Positions 1 through 8,139 of a stretch of DNA of 38,665 nt are shown here, one piece after another. A model generated the notes under the pieces. The model was not told the origin of the DNA and did no database searches. It was given only the letters and a program-made list of their open reading frames with translations. How positions within the stretch are numbered: position 1 is the stretch's first letter; the number at the start of each line of letters is the position of its first letter. A program made the translations under genes and the position numbers. The stretch is from Pseudomonas sp. (GTDB lineage Bacteria > Pseudomonadota > Gammaproteobacteria > Pseudomonadales > Pseudomonadaceae), in assembly GCF_030696055.1 (NCBI RefSeq), contig NZ_JAUYNP010000052.1, positions 1-38,665 of the forward strand. Direction: 5' to 3'.

Positions 1-138
1 CGGCGGCTTGAGGTTGGGCATGATGATGGCGCGGCCGAAGGTGCGGGCCACATCGGCGACTGTGCGCGGCAAGGCGGCACCGTCGCGCAGGTGGATGTGC
101 CAGTCGTCGGGGCGCAGCAGGGTAAGGCGGTCAGTCAT
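1..138 (-). CDS. pyrC: Dihydroorotase, N-terminal part (cut by window edge)
   Basis: Reading leftward from an ATG at 138 gives 46 residues opening [20 protein letters not shown] and running off the window. The HIHLRDG segment is the N-terminal metal-binding HxH motif of class II (PyrC-type) dihydroorotase, which cyclises N-carbamoyl-aspartate to dihydroorotate in pyrimidine synthesis. The ending IIMPNLKPP also fits the family (the usual form is MPNL-PP). It is divergent from motY, with about 200 bp between the two starts. Only the first eighth or so of the expected protein is present, so nothing can be said about the rest. Confidence 0.9.
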   Translation of the reverse strand, partial: MTDRLTLLRPDDWHIHLRDGAALPRTVADVARTFGRAIIMPNLKPP

Positions 139-342
139 GGAGGCTTCCAGGCGGGCAAAACGTGGCGAGAATGCTACCGGAAAAGGCCAGTGGCGGCACG
201 CTGAAAGCTGCCTGAGGCGACAATCTCGGACGGATGCCCGGGCGCATCGGCAAGTTGGCGGCGTCTGTCTCGGCGGAGCGCCTCAAGTTTTCCCGGCCCG
301 CACCGATAGCCATGAAGTAAGCGGTATTCCTTGGAGCCTGTC

Positions 343-1287
343 GTGCGACTTTATCCACTCGCGATGCTATGCCTGCTGGCCAGCCAGCCAGTGCTTGCCA
401 TCAGCTTCCAGACGCGTCTGGAGAAGGTGCAGTGGCAGGTCGAGGGCGATCAGTTCGAGTGCCGTCTAGCGCAGCCCATTACCGATTTCGGCGCTGGGGT
501 ATTCGTGCGCCGGGCTGGCGAGCAGGTGACCTTTCGCATGCAAGCCCGCGAGCGCTGGCTGGGCGCGGGTAGCGCGACTTTGCTGGCCGCCGCTGCCCCC
601 TGGCAACCGGGGCGCGGCGATATCAACCTGGGCCAGGTCAGCGTCGGCACCAGCGAGGTGCTATTTAACAGCTCCCAGGAGCAGGGCGCGCGCCTGCTGA
701 CCGGCTTGCTCGAAGGCCGCAGCCCGCTGGTGCGCCACCGCACCGCCCAGGGCGGCGAGGCCATAGAGATTCGCCTGCTGCCGGCACGCTTCAACAAGGC
801 CTACAACGACTACCTGGGGTGCACGGCCAAGCTGCTGCCGGTGAATTTCGATCAGGTACGCCAGAGCCAGGTGGGCTTTCCCGGCGGTGGTGTGGATCTC
901 GAGCCGCTGGCCCAGGCCAAGCTGGACATCATCCTCAACTTTCTCAAGGCCGACCCCAGCGTCAATCGCATTCAACTCGATGGGCATGCCGACAACGGCG
1001 GCAATCGCCTGACCAACCGCGACCTGTCGCGGCGCCGCGCCCTGGCGGTGATGGAGTACCTCAAGGCCAATGGCGTGCCTGCCGAGAACATCACCATGCG
1101 CTTTCATGGCGAGCGTTACCCCCTGGCGCCAAACAATTCTGAGGCCAATAGGGCGAAAAATCGCCGGGTCAGCTTGTTGCTCGACCGTGCCCCTATGGCT
1201 GCGCCTGCGGCTCCGGCCGAAACGCCAGCTGAAGTCCCGGCCGAGCCTCCCGCCGAGGCTCCAGCAGCGCCGGCGGCGTCTTCCTGA
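343..1287 (+). CDS. motY: MotY, flagellar T-ring / sodium-type stator-associated OmpA-domain protein
   Basis: An exported protein of 314 residues. I choose the GTG at 343 because TTGGAG sits six bases upstream; the in-frame TTG at 331 overlaps that ribosome site. A short signal peptide ending near PVLA is followed by a MotY-type N-terminal domain (about residues 20-160), then an OmpA/MotB peptidoglycan-binding domain (about 180-285) with DGHADN and NRRVSLLL. The last 30 residues are a Pro/Ala/Glu-rich tail. In Pseudomonas, MotY helps the MotAB/MotCD stators work and sits in the periplasm around the motor. Placement between pyrC and argG is the order I recall for P. aeruginosa motY, which supports the name over a generic OmpA protein. 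It is transcribed alone; I see no convincing terminator before argG, only a CGACAG/CTGTCG dyad at 1310-1324 without a T-run. Confidence 0.85.
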   Translation: MRLYPLAMLCLLASQPVLAISFQTRLEKVQWQVEGDQFECRLAQPITDFGAGVFVRRAGEQVTFRMQARERWLGAGSATLLAAAAPWQPGRGDINLGQVSVGTSEVLFNSSQEQGARLLTGLLEGRSPLVRHRTAQGGEAIEIRLLPARFNKAYNDYLGCTAKLLPVNFDQVRQSQVGFPGGGVDLEPLAQAKLDIILNFLKADPSVNRIQLDGHADNGGNRLTNRDLSRRRALAVMEYLKANGVPAENITMRFHGERYPLAPNNSEANRAKNRRVSLLLDRAPMAAPAAPAETPAEVPAEPPAEAPAAPAASS

Positions 1288-1416
1288 GCCAAGAAAAACG
1301 TCGCGCCGACGACAGAAACTGTCGCTTGGTCGTCTCAAGCTGTCGCGGCCCTGTAATTTGGCCGCCGGGGTCAGTAGAATCACGGGTTTCCCGCACAACC
1401 CCGTGGAGTTGATGGC

Positions 1417-2634
<1,218 letters not shown>

Positions 2635-2658
2635 TAGACTCAAGCACCTGAGCCCGAC

Positions 2659-2692
2659 GCAAACCCCGGCCATAAGCCGGGGTTTGCATTTC
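2659..2692 (+). terminator. Rho-independent terminator of argG
   Basis: A perfect 12-bp stem, GCAAACCCCGGC with GCCGGGGTTTGC, encloses a 5-base loop (2671-2675) 25 bases after the argG stop. It is followed by ATTTCT. The T-run is short, but the stem is very stable. Confidence 0.8.
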
Positions 2693-2722
2693 TAGGCCGG
2701 TAAGCCGATTAGGAGAAATCTG

Positions 2723-3115
2723 ATGAGACTGCTGCACACCATGCTGCGTGTCGGCGATATGGACAAATCCATCGCTTTTTATACCGAAGTGCTGGGCATG
2801 ACCCTGTTGCGCCGCAAGGATTACCCGGAAGGGCAGTTCACCCTGGCCTTCGTCGGTTACGGCGATGAAGCGCACAACAGCGTGATCGAGTTGACCCATA
2901 ACTGGGGCGTGGACAGCTACGAGCTGGGCAGCGGCTACGGCCATATCGCCCTGGAAGTGGCCGATGTGTACAAGGCCTGCGAGGATATTCGCGCCCTGGG
3001 CGGCAAGATCACCCGGGAGGCCGGGCCGATGAAGCATGGCAGCAGCATTCTGGCCTTCGTCGAGGACCCGGATGGTTACAAGATCGAATTGCTATCGCCG
3101 TCGCGTAACGACTGA
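2723..3115 (+). CDS. gloA: Lactoylglutathione lyase (glyoxalase I)
   Basis: A 130-residue cytosolic enzyme that converts the methylglyoxal-glutathione hemithioacetal to S-lactoylglutathione. All four metal ligands of the E. coli-type enzyme align by position: H5, E56, H74 and E122. The length fits the short, Ni2+-dependent bacterial class. The start is set by AGGAG at 2711-2715, eight bases before the ATG. It lies between terminators on both sides, so it is a single-gene unit. Confidence 0.96.
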   Translation: MRLLHTMLRVGDMDKSIAFYTEVLGMTLLRRKDYPEGQFTLAFVGYGDEAHNSVIELTHNWGVDSYELGSGYGHIALEVADVYKACEDIRALGGKITREAGPMKHGSSILAFVEDPDGYKIELLSPSRND

Positions 3116-3144
3116 AGCCGTTGCAGGCTTGAATGGCGAAAACG

Positions 3145-3173
3145 AAAAGCCCCGCATCTGGCGGGGCTTTTTT
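3145..3173. terminator. Bidirectional terminator between gloA and the small acidic protein gene
   Basis: AAAAGCCCCGC (3145-3155) pairs with GCGGGGCTTTT (3161-3171) around a 5-base loop. It has a T-run on the right for gloA and an A-run on the left that becomes a T-run for the convergent gene ending at 3189. Confidence 0.9.
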
Positions 3174-3188
3174 ATGCAGGGTTGAGGC

Positions 3189-3368
3189 TTAGAGGTCGAA
3201 ATCGTATTCGGCCAACTGCTTGTGCAAGCGGCGCTCTTCGAGAAAGTTGTCGATGATGCGGCGCTTGGTCAGGTTGGTTTTGGCAACCTCAACCGGGGCT
3301 TCGGCGTCGTCGGTTTCCTCTGCGACAAAGTCTTCCTCGAGCTCAAGTTCTTCTTTCGCGGTGCTCAT
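3189..3368 (-). CDS. Small acidic protein, PA3496-type conserved Pseudomonas family
   Basis: A 59-residue protein opening MSTAKEELELEEDF. The N-terminal half is strongly acidic and the C-terminal half is basic with NLTKRRIIDNFLEERRL. There is no signal peptide or membrane segment. The ATG at 3368 is chosen over the GTG at 3377 because GGAG sits eight bases before the ATG and would overlap the GTG. It resembles the small protein encoded beside nth in P. aeruginosa (PA3496), for which databases use names referring to envelope integrity; that function is not visible in the sequence. The gene has its own promoter (3405-3433) and is separated from nth. Confidence 0.7.
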   Translation of the reverse strand: MSTAKEELELEEDFVAEETDDAEAPVEVAKTNLTKRRIIDNFLEERRLHKQLAEYDFDL

Positions 3369-3404
3369 CTGCTTCACTCCAGGCTACAAGGGCCATTTGG
3401 GCAC

Positions 3405-3433
3405 CTTATAGCGGCAAAACCTGAGCGGGTAAA
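3405..3433 (-). promoter_or_regulatory. Sigma70-like promoter of the small acidic protein gene
   Basis: Read on the minus strand: -35 TTTACC (3433-3428), a 17-base spacer, then -10 TATAAG (3410-3405). It lies about 40 bp upstream of the ATG at 3368. The -10 matches five of six consensus bases and the -35 four of six. Confidence 0.5.
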
Positions 3434-3442
3434 AAAGATTTT

Positions 3443-3468
3443 TTCAATCGCCTAATCGGTTGATTGAA
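3443..3468 (-). terminator. Weak hairpin after nth
   Basis: On the minus strand, TTCAATC pairs with GATTGAA across a 12-base loop just after the nth stop, followed by an A-rich stretch and then CTTTTTT. The stem is short and AT-rich and the T-run is displaced, so this may be a weak end to the rsx-nth transcript or chance. Confidence 0.3.
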
Positions 3469-3475
3469 GAGCGGC

Positions 3476-4114
3476 TCAATCGTCTGAGGTTTTCTGCTTG
3501 TATTCGCACAGGTCTTCGATGCGGCAACTGCCGCAACGCGGTTTGCGCGCCTGGCACACATAGCGGCCATGCAGGATCAGCCAGTGGTGCGAATCGAGGA
3601 GAAACTCCGTGGGCACGAATTTCAGCAGCTTCTTCTCCACCTCCAGCACCGTCTTGCCCGGCGCTAGGCCGGTGCGATTGCTGACGCGGAAGATATGCGT
3701 GTCCACCGCCATGGCCAACTGGCGAAACGCGGTGTTGAGCACCACGTTGGCGGTCTTGCGGCCGACCCCGGGCAGGGCTTCCAGGGCTTCACGGGTTTGC
3801 GGCACCTGGCTGCCGTGCAACTCGACCAGCATGCGGCAGGTCTCGATTACGTTCTTCGCCTTGCTGTTGTACAGGCCGATGGTTTTTATATATTCGCTTA
3901 GCCCTTCGACGCCCAGTGCATGGATAGCCTCGGGAGTATTGGCCACCGGAAACAGCTTGGCGGTGGCCTTGTTGACCCCGACGTCGGTGGCCTGGGCGGA
4001 GAGAATCACCGCGATCAACAGCTCGAAAGGTGAGCTGTAGGCCAGTTCGGTCTTGGGCTCGGGATTGTCTTCGCGTAGGCGGCGGAAGATCTCATAGCGC
4101 TTGGCGGCGTTCAT
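3476..4114 (-). CDS. nth: Endonuclease III, DNA glycosylase/AP lyase
   Basis: A 212-residue repair enzyme that removes oxidised pyrimidines and cuts the resulting abasic site. The helix-hairpin-helix LPGVGRKTA (about 114-122) contains the catalytic Lys120, and Asp138 sits in VDTH. The [4Fe-4S] ligands C187, C194, C197 and C203 have the exact C-x6-C-x2-C-x5-C spacing of E. coli Nth. Its ATG overlaps the rsxE stop by four bases (ATGA), so it is probably translationally coupled to, and transcribed with, the rsx operon. That arrangement is shared with E. coli and P. aeruginosa. Confidence 0.97.
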   Translation of the reverse strand: MNAAKRYEIFRRLREDNPEPKTELAYSSPFELLIAVILSAQATDVGVNKATAKLFPVANTPEAIHALGVEGLSEYIKTIGLYNSKAKNVIETCRMLVELHGSQVPQTREALEALPGVGRKTANVVLNTAFRQLAMAVDTHIFRVSNRTGLAPGKTVLEVEKKLLKFVPTEFLLDSHHWLILHGRYVCQARKPRCGSCRIEDLCEYKQKTSDD

Positions 4115-4686
4115 GGTCGCTCGTCGTGGTGAAAGGGGTGAGCGGCCGCCAGCAGCAGGCCGAGCAGGATAAAGGCGCCGGGCGCCAGCGTCAGCAACTG
4201 GACGCCGCCCTGGCTGGCAAGGGATAACTGCCAGCCGGCGGCAGCCGGGCCGAACAACCAGTCGCCATGGCTAAAGAGCGTGGCATGGCCGAGGCCTTCG
4301 CGCAGCAGGCCGAGCAGCAAGGCCAGGGCGGCGAATAGCAGACCCGGCTTGAGCCCGGCGAGCGCGGTGGGGCGCCGATCCAGTGCCAGCCCCAGGCAGG
4401 GTAAGAGCAAGAGCGGCAGAAACAGGGCGAGGGCGGCGAACAGTTCGGCGCTGAGCAGCTGCAGCAACAGTTCGGCGCCGCTCACCAGCAAGCCGCCGAG
4501 CAGCAGGGCGGCGAGCAACAGCGCATTACCCTGCAGCACACGCCGCAGCGGGGCCAGCAGCAGGCCGCAGAGGCTGAGGATGACTAAACCGAGCAGGCCG
4601 ATGCCGATGGCTTTGACCAGCAGATCGGTGCCGCCCAGCAGCGGCGCCAGGCCGGTCAGGGCAAGGGCGGTGCGTGGGTGGTTCAT
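4111..4686 (-). CDS. rsxE: RsxE/RnfE-like integral membrane subunit (divergent, short)
   Basis: A 191-residue, very leucine-rich membrane protein with about six hydrophobic segments. It aligns with RsxE through GLAPLLGGTD (residues 12-21; E. coli has GLCPLLAVTS), the FLPLLLLPC region and the C-terminal PGAFILLGLLLA. It is shorter than typical RsxE (about 230) and lacks the usual N-terminal WKNNPALVQ segment. In Rnf/Rsx and Na+-NQR, the RnfA/RnfE pair holds a membrane [2Fe-2S] cluster. Here the first ligand position is A14 and only the second, C97, is kept. It overlaps rsxG and nth by four bases each. RsxE identity rests on operon position plus these patches. Confidence 0.85.
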   Translation of the reverse strand: MNHPRTALALTGLAPLLGGTDLLVKAIGIGLLGLVILSLCGLLLAPLRRVLQGNALLLAALLLGGLLVSGAELLLQLLSAELFAALALFLPLLLLPCLGLALDRRPTALAGLKPGLLFAALALLLGLLREGLGHATLFSHGDWLFGPAAAGWQLSLASQGGVQLLTLAPGAFILLGLLLAAAHPFHHDERP

Positions 4687-5309
4687 GGTTGCCGTGCCTT
4701 GAGCAGGTAGTCGCGCTGCTCATCGAAGAACCTCAGGGCGCGCTGCAGGGCGTCTTTCACCGCACGAGAGGTCACAGTGGCGCCGGCGATCTGGTCGAAC
4801 TGGCCTATCTGTCCTGCATCGGTGTCGGCGCGTAGTGTCCAACTGGCTTCGCCGTCGGCCAGGGACTTGCCGTCGAAGCCTCGCAGCCAGGGGCTGCGCT
4901 GGCGCTCGATCGAGTCGCCCAGGCCCGGGGTTTCGCGCTGCTGCAGCACCTTGCTGCCGAGCAGGCGGCCGTCCACCGAGATGGCCACCAGCAGCCTGAT
5001 CGGCCCCTCATAGCCGCGGGCGGTGACCGGCAGCAGCACGGCGCTGAGCTGTCCGTCTAGGCTGGCCTGGTAGCCGGACTCGGCGCTGGCGTTGCCGAGC
5101 AGGCCGCCGGCCGGCAGCGCTATGGGCTGGCTCAGGGGGCGATTGTCATAGCTGCCGGCGGGCAGCAGGTCGAGCAGTGCGCGCTCGGCCGCGGCCTGGC
5201 GTTGCTGCTCGATGCGCGGCGCGGCCAGCTGCTGCAAGGCTATAAGCAGGGCGCCGCCAAGCAGCGCGATCAGTGCCAGCGTCACTACCTGTCGTAGGCG
5301 CGGAGTCAT
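4683..5309 (-). CDS. rsxG: RsxG/RnfG, FMN-bearing periplasmic-facing subunit
   Basis: A 208-residue protein with one N-terminal membrane helix (about 8-29) followed by an FMN-binding domain. The flavinylation motif D-x-x-[ST]-G-A-T appears as DQIAGAT (172-178), with T178 the expected phosphoester attachment site; TVTS follows, as in the family. RETPGLGD (126-133) is the conserved turn near the flavin. The ATG at 5309 overlaps the rsxD stop (ATGA); the longer open frame upstream is only rsxD read in another frame. Length matches E. coli RsxG, so unlike RsxA and RsxE this subunit looks fully conserved. Confidence 0.92.
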   Translation of the reverse strand: MTPRLRQVVTLALIALLGGALLIALQQLAAPRIEQQRQAAAERALLDLLPAGSYDNRPLSQPIALPAGGLLGNASAESGYQASLDGQLSAVLLPVTARGYEGPIRLLVAISVDGRLLGSKVLQQRETPGLGDSIERQRSPWLRGFDGKSLADGEASWTLRADTDAGQIGQFDQIAGATVTSRAVKDALQRALRFFDEQRDYLLKARQP

Positions 5310-6328
5310 TGCGCGGCTCCAGTGCCGCGCGTTGCGGTGAGGCGCTCGAGGCTCGGCACGCAGAGGTTCATCAGCAGCACGGCGAAGGCCACACCGTCCG
5401 GATAACCGCCCCAGGTGCGGATCATATAGGTGAGCACGCCGACGCCTATGCCGAAGTACAGGCGGCTGCGCTCGTTGTCGGCGCCGCTGACCGGTTCGGT
5501 GACGATAAAGAAGGCGCCGAGCATGCTCGCGCCACTGAACAGGTGCAGCAGCGGTGAGCCGTTGGAGTCCGAGCCGGAACCGTTCCAGCACAACAGGCTG
5601 ATCACGAACAGCGCGCCGAGCATGCCCACCGGCGCCTGCCAGCGAATTACCTTCTGCTGCAGGAGGAACAGGCCGCCGGCGAGAAAGGCCAGGTTGACCC
5701 ATTCCACGCCGCGACCGCCGACGCCGCCGAAGGCCGGATGCTGGGCGAACAGTTCGTCGATGGTCAGGCGGTTATTGTGCTTGAGGCTGTCGAGCACTGT
5801 GGCCTGGCTCCAGCCATCGACCAGGCCACTGCCGAAACCTAAGACCTGTTGCAGCCCGGCGAGCAGGTCGTGCCCAGTGCCCTGGGCTGGCCAGTGCACC
5901 ATCTGTGCGGGGAAGGCGACCAGGGCGAAGGCATAGCCGAGCATGGCCGGATTGAACGGGTTCTGGCCGAAACCGCCGAACAGCGATTTGCCGAACAGCG
6001 TGGCGAATGCCGCGCTGGCGATGGTCAGCCACCAGGGCGCGTAACTCGGCAGAGCCAGGGCCAGGAGCACGGCGCTGACCAGGCCACTGCCCTCGGCCAA
6101 AGGCGGCAGGGCGAACAGGCTGTGCTCGGCTCGTGGCGCGGGTTGCTGGCGCAGGCGCCGGGTCAGCAGCTCGCAGGCACAGCAGCTGGCGCTGGCCAGC
6201 AGCAGCTGCAGGAGCAGGCCCCAGCCGTTGAACCAGAGCAGGGCCAGCGCGCCAGGCAGGCAGGCGAGCAACACCCGCTGCATGCTCGGGCGTGGGTCGA
6301 AGGCGGGCTCAGTGTGGCTGATAGTCAT
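5306..6328 (-). CDS. rsxD: RsxD/RnfD, FMN-bearing membrane subunit
   Basis: A 340-residue polytopic membrane protein with about nine hydrophobic segments. The conserved [17 protein letters not shown] stretch (118-134) and DGWSQAT (171-177) identify RnfD/NqrB family proteins. The second fits the flavin transferase motif Dxx[ST]xAT, so T177 should carry covalent FMN. The ATG at 6328 lies 20 bases inside the end of the preceding rsxB frame, so no gene is missing by sequencing gap: rsxC is simply absent between them. Downstream it overlaps rsxG by four bases. Confidence 0.92.
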   Translation of the reverse strand: MTISHTEPAFDPRPSMQRVLLACLPGALALLWFNGWGLLLQLLLASASCCACELLTRRLRQQPAPRAEHSLFALPPLAEGSGLVSAVLLALALPSYAPWWLTIASAAFATLFGKSLFGGFGQNPFNPAMLGYAFALVAFPAQMVHWPAQGTGHDLLAGLQQVLGFGSGLVDGWSQATVLDSLKHNNRLTIDELFAQHPAFGGVGGRGVEWVNLAFLAGGLFLLQQKVIRWQAPVGMLGALFVISLLCWNGSGSDSNGSPLLHLFSGASMLGAFFIVTEPVSGADNERSRLYFGIGVGVLTYMIRTWGGYPDGVAFAVLLMNLCVPSLERLTATRGTGAAQ

Positions 6329-7472
6329 GCAGGCGCTGCTCTACATCCGCCAGGCGCTGGCGAGCCTGTTGCAGGGTCGCCGCATCGGCATTCTGCCGGC
6401 GCTCGAGGCGCTGCAGATCGGCACGGGCGTAGGCTTGCTCGGTCTTCAGCTCGCGCAACTGCAGATCCACCGCGGCCTTGTCGGTGCGTAGCAGATTGGG
6501 TGCGGGTTTGCCGCTGTTAGCTTCGGCGTTGTGCAGGTCGCGCTCGGCAGCCGCCAGGGCTTGGCGCAGCGATAGCAATTCACTTTCGTCCAGTTGCAGG
6601 CGCTCGGCCTTGCCCAGCTCTACGCGGCGCATGGCCAGGGCGATCTTGGCCTGCTTGAGCGCGGCTTCGCCGGCGTTGGGCGCTGCGGCCTGGGCCGGCT
6701 GGGCGGCATCCAGCTCGCGCTGGGCCTGCTCGGTGGCCTGACGCAGGCTCTCGACCTGGCGCTGCAGCTCGGCAGTGCCGTGGCTGGCCAGCTGCTTCTC
6801 GGCCTTGTTCAGCGCCACCCTGGCCATGGCCGCATCAATCTTCAAGCGCTTGTAGCGTTCCTGGGCTTCGCTGCCAGAGGCTTGCTGGGCCTTGACCCGC
6901 TCCAGCGCCGCTTGTACCGGATTGGCTAGATTGGGCTGGGTCGCCGTGAGCTGGGCGCGGGCCGCGCGTTCGGCCTGGCGCCGCGCCTCGTCGCTGGCCA
7001 GGCGCGCCAGATGGGCCTGGTGGCGGCCGCGGAACTGGTCGGCGCGTTGGCGCTGGGCCTCGGCTGCGTTGCCGGCCAGTGGCAGGATATCGATGCAATC
7101 TACCGGGCAGGGCGCCACGCAGAGCTCGCAGCCGGTGCATTCGTCGGTGATCACGGTGTGCATCAGCTTGGCCGCGCCGACTATGGCGTCCACCGGGCAG
7201 GCCTGAATGCACTTGGTGCAGCCGATGCACTCGGCTTCACGGATCAGGGCTATCTGCGGGGGTACGGCGGGCAGTTCCAGTGGTAGCTCGGACACCTGCA
7301 GCAGCTTGGCCAGGGCCTGGATGGTGGCGGCGCCGCCGGGCGGACATTTGTTGATCGCCTCGCCCTGGGCGATGCCTTCGGCGTAAGGCTTGCAACCCGG
7401 ATGGCCGCACTTGCCACACTGGGTCTGCGGTAGCAGGGCGTCGATGGCCTGGATGCTGATCAGCGCGCTCAT
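6309..7472 (-). CDS. rsxB: RsxB with an RsxC-like coiled-coil tail (fusion architecture)
   Basis: A 387-residue protein, about twice the usual RsxB length (about 190). Residues 1-130 are RsxB: a four-Cys cluster (C19, C22, C27, C43) and two ferredoxin-type CxxCxxCxxxCP motifs (C82-C92, C112-C122). The N-terminal membrane helix of E. coli RsxB is absent. Residues 140-387 are Ala/Gln/Arg/Lys-rich helical repeats: [18 protein letters not shown] (211-228), [19 protein letters not shown] (276-294) and a looser third near 333-363. [13 protein letters not shown] (186-198) resembles the tail of E. coli RsxC. The ATG at 7472 overlaps the rsxA stop (ATGA). I read this as RsxB joined to the RsxC tail after loss of the RsxC catalytic domains. 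The alternative is independent growth of a coiled coil. Confidence 0.85.
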   Translation of the reverse strand: MSALISIQAIDALLPQTQCGKCGHPGCKPYAEGIAQGEAINKCPPGGAATIQALAKLLQVSELPLELPAVPPQIALIREAECIGCTKCIQACPVDAIVGAAKLMHTVITDECTGCELCVAPCPVDCIDILPLAGNAAEAQRQRADQFRGRHQAHLARLASDEARRQAERAARAQLTATQPNLANPVQAALERVKAQQASGSEAQERYKRLKIDAAMARVALNKAEKQLASHGTAELQRQVESLRQATEQAQRELDAAQPAQAAAPNAGEAALKQAKIALAMRRVELGKAERLQLDESELLSLRQALAAAERDLHNAEANSGKPAPNLLRTDKAAVDLQLRELKTEQAYARADLQRLERRQNADAATLQQARQRLADVEQRLHDYQPH

Positions 7473-8023
7473 GCCGCCCCCAGGCCGTTGAAACCGAGGA
7501 AGGCCAGCCCCATCAGGCCGGCGCAGATCAGCAGCATAGGCGTGCCCCTGAAGGCCGTCGGTACATCGCATTGCTCGATGCGTTCGAGCAGGTCGGCGAA
7601 CAGCTGCAGCACCATCCAGAAGCCCAGGCCGCCACCCAGCCCGAGTGCCAGGGCGAGGGGAAAACTCTCCAGCGGTTTGCTCGCCAGCATGACGCCCAGG
7701 CCGGCGCCATTGCCCAGCAGCAGCGGCCATAGCCCGGCGGGTTGCGCCAGGCTCGGGCGCAGTCGCGCGAGTAGCGCCAGGCTGAGCCAGGCCAGGGCGG
7801 CCAGCAGTGGCACAAACAGCAGTAGCGACAGATAACCCAGGCCAGGCTGCAGCAGTTTGTGCAGCAACCAAGCCAGCGGCGCGGCGAGCAGGATCAGCAG
7901 TGCGCCGGCCGGGCCGAGGGCTTGCACGCGCGCGTGACGCAGCGAGTCGGCGGCAACCGGCAAGGTGAGGATCAGGTTGTTGACCAGCGCGGCGCCGATC
8001 AGGGCGAAAAGAAGTTCGGTCAT
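7469..8023 (-). CDS. rsxA: RsxA/RnfA-like integral membrane subunit without cluster cysteines
   Basis: A 184-residue membrane protein with about six hydrophobic segments. It aligns end to end with E. coli RsxA: the opening [16 protein letters not shown], then [20 protein letters not shown] and FLGFNGL at the end. The two positions that bind iron in RnfA are changed: LGLCPF becomes a segment around residues 21-27 without Cys, and TNCAVLG becomes GNGAGLG (104-110). It is the first gene of the operon, with a 116-bp gap to metG that must hold the promoter. No strong ribosome site is visible before the ATG at 8023. Confidence 0.87.
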   Translation of the reverse strand: MTELLFALIGAALVNNLILTLPVAADSLRHARVQALGPAGALLILLAAPLAWLLHKLLQPGLGYLSLLLFVPLLAALAWLSLALLARLRPSLAQPAGLWPLLLGNGAGLGVMLASKPLESFPLALALGLGGGLGFWMVLQLFADLLERIEQCDVPTAFRGTPMLLICAGLMGLAFLGFNGLGAA

Positions 8024-8139
8024 GCGCGTGTGTGGTCGCTGCTAATAGGCCGCAGGGTGCGGCCGGGCGGAACAATCCAGGCCGGCGCCAGGGCTATTGC
8101 GCCCCGGCGGGTGCCTCCTACTAAGGTTAGCCTAGCGTC

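Noticed and set aside
1310..1324. Terminator after motY
   Set aside because: A 6-bp dyad CGACAG/CTGTCG without a T-run; not convincing.
7473..8075. N-terminal extension of the rsxB frame by about 200 codons
   Set aside because: The extra sequence is rsxA read in another frame; the ATGA overlap at 7472 marks the real start.
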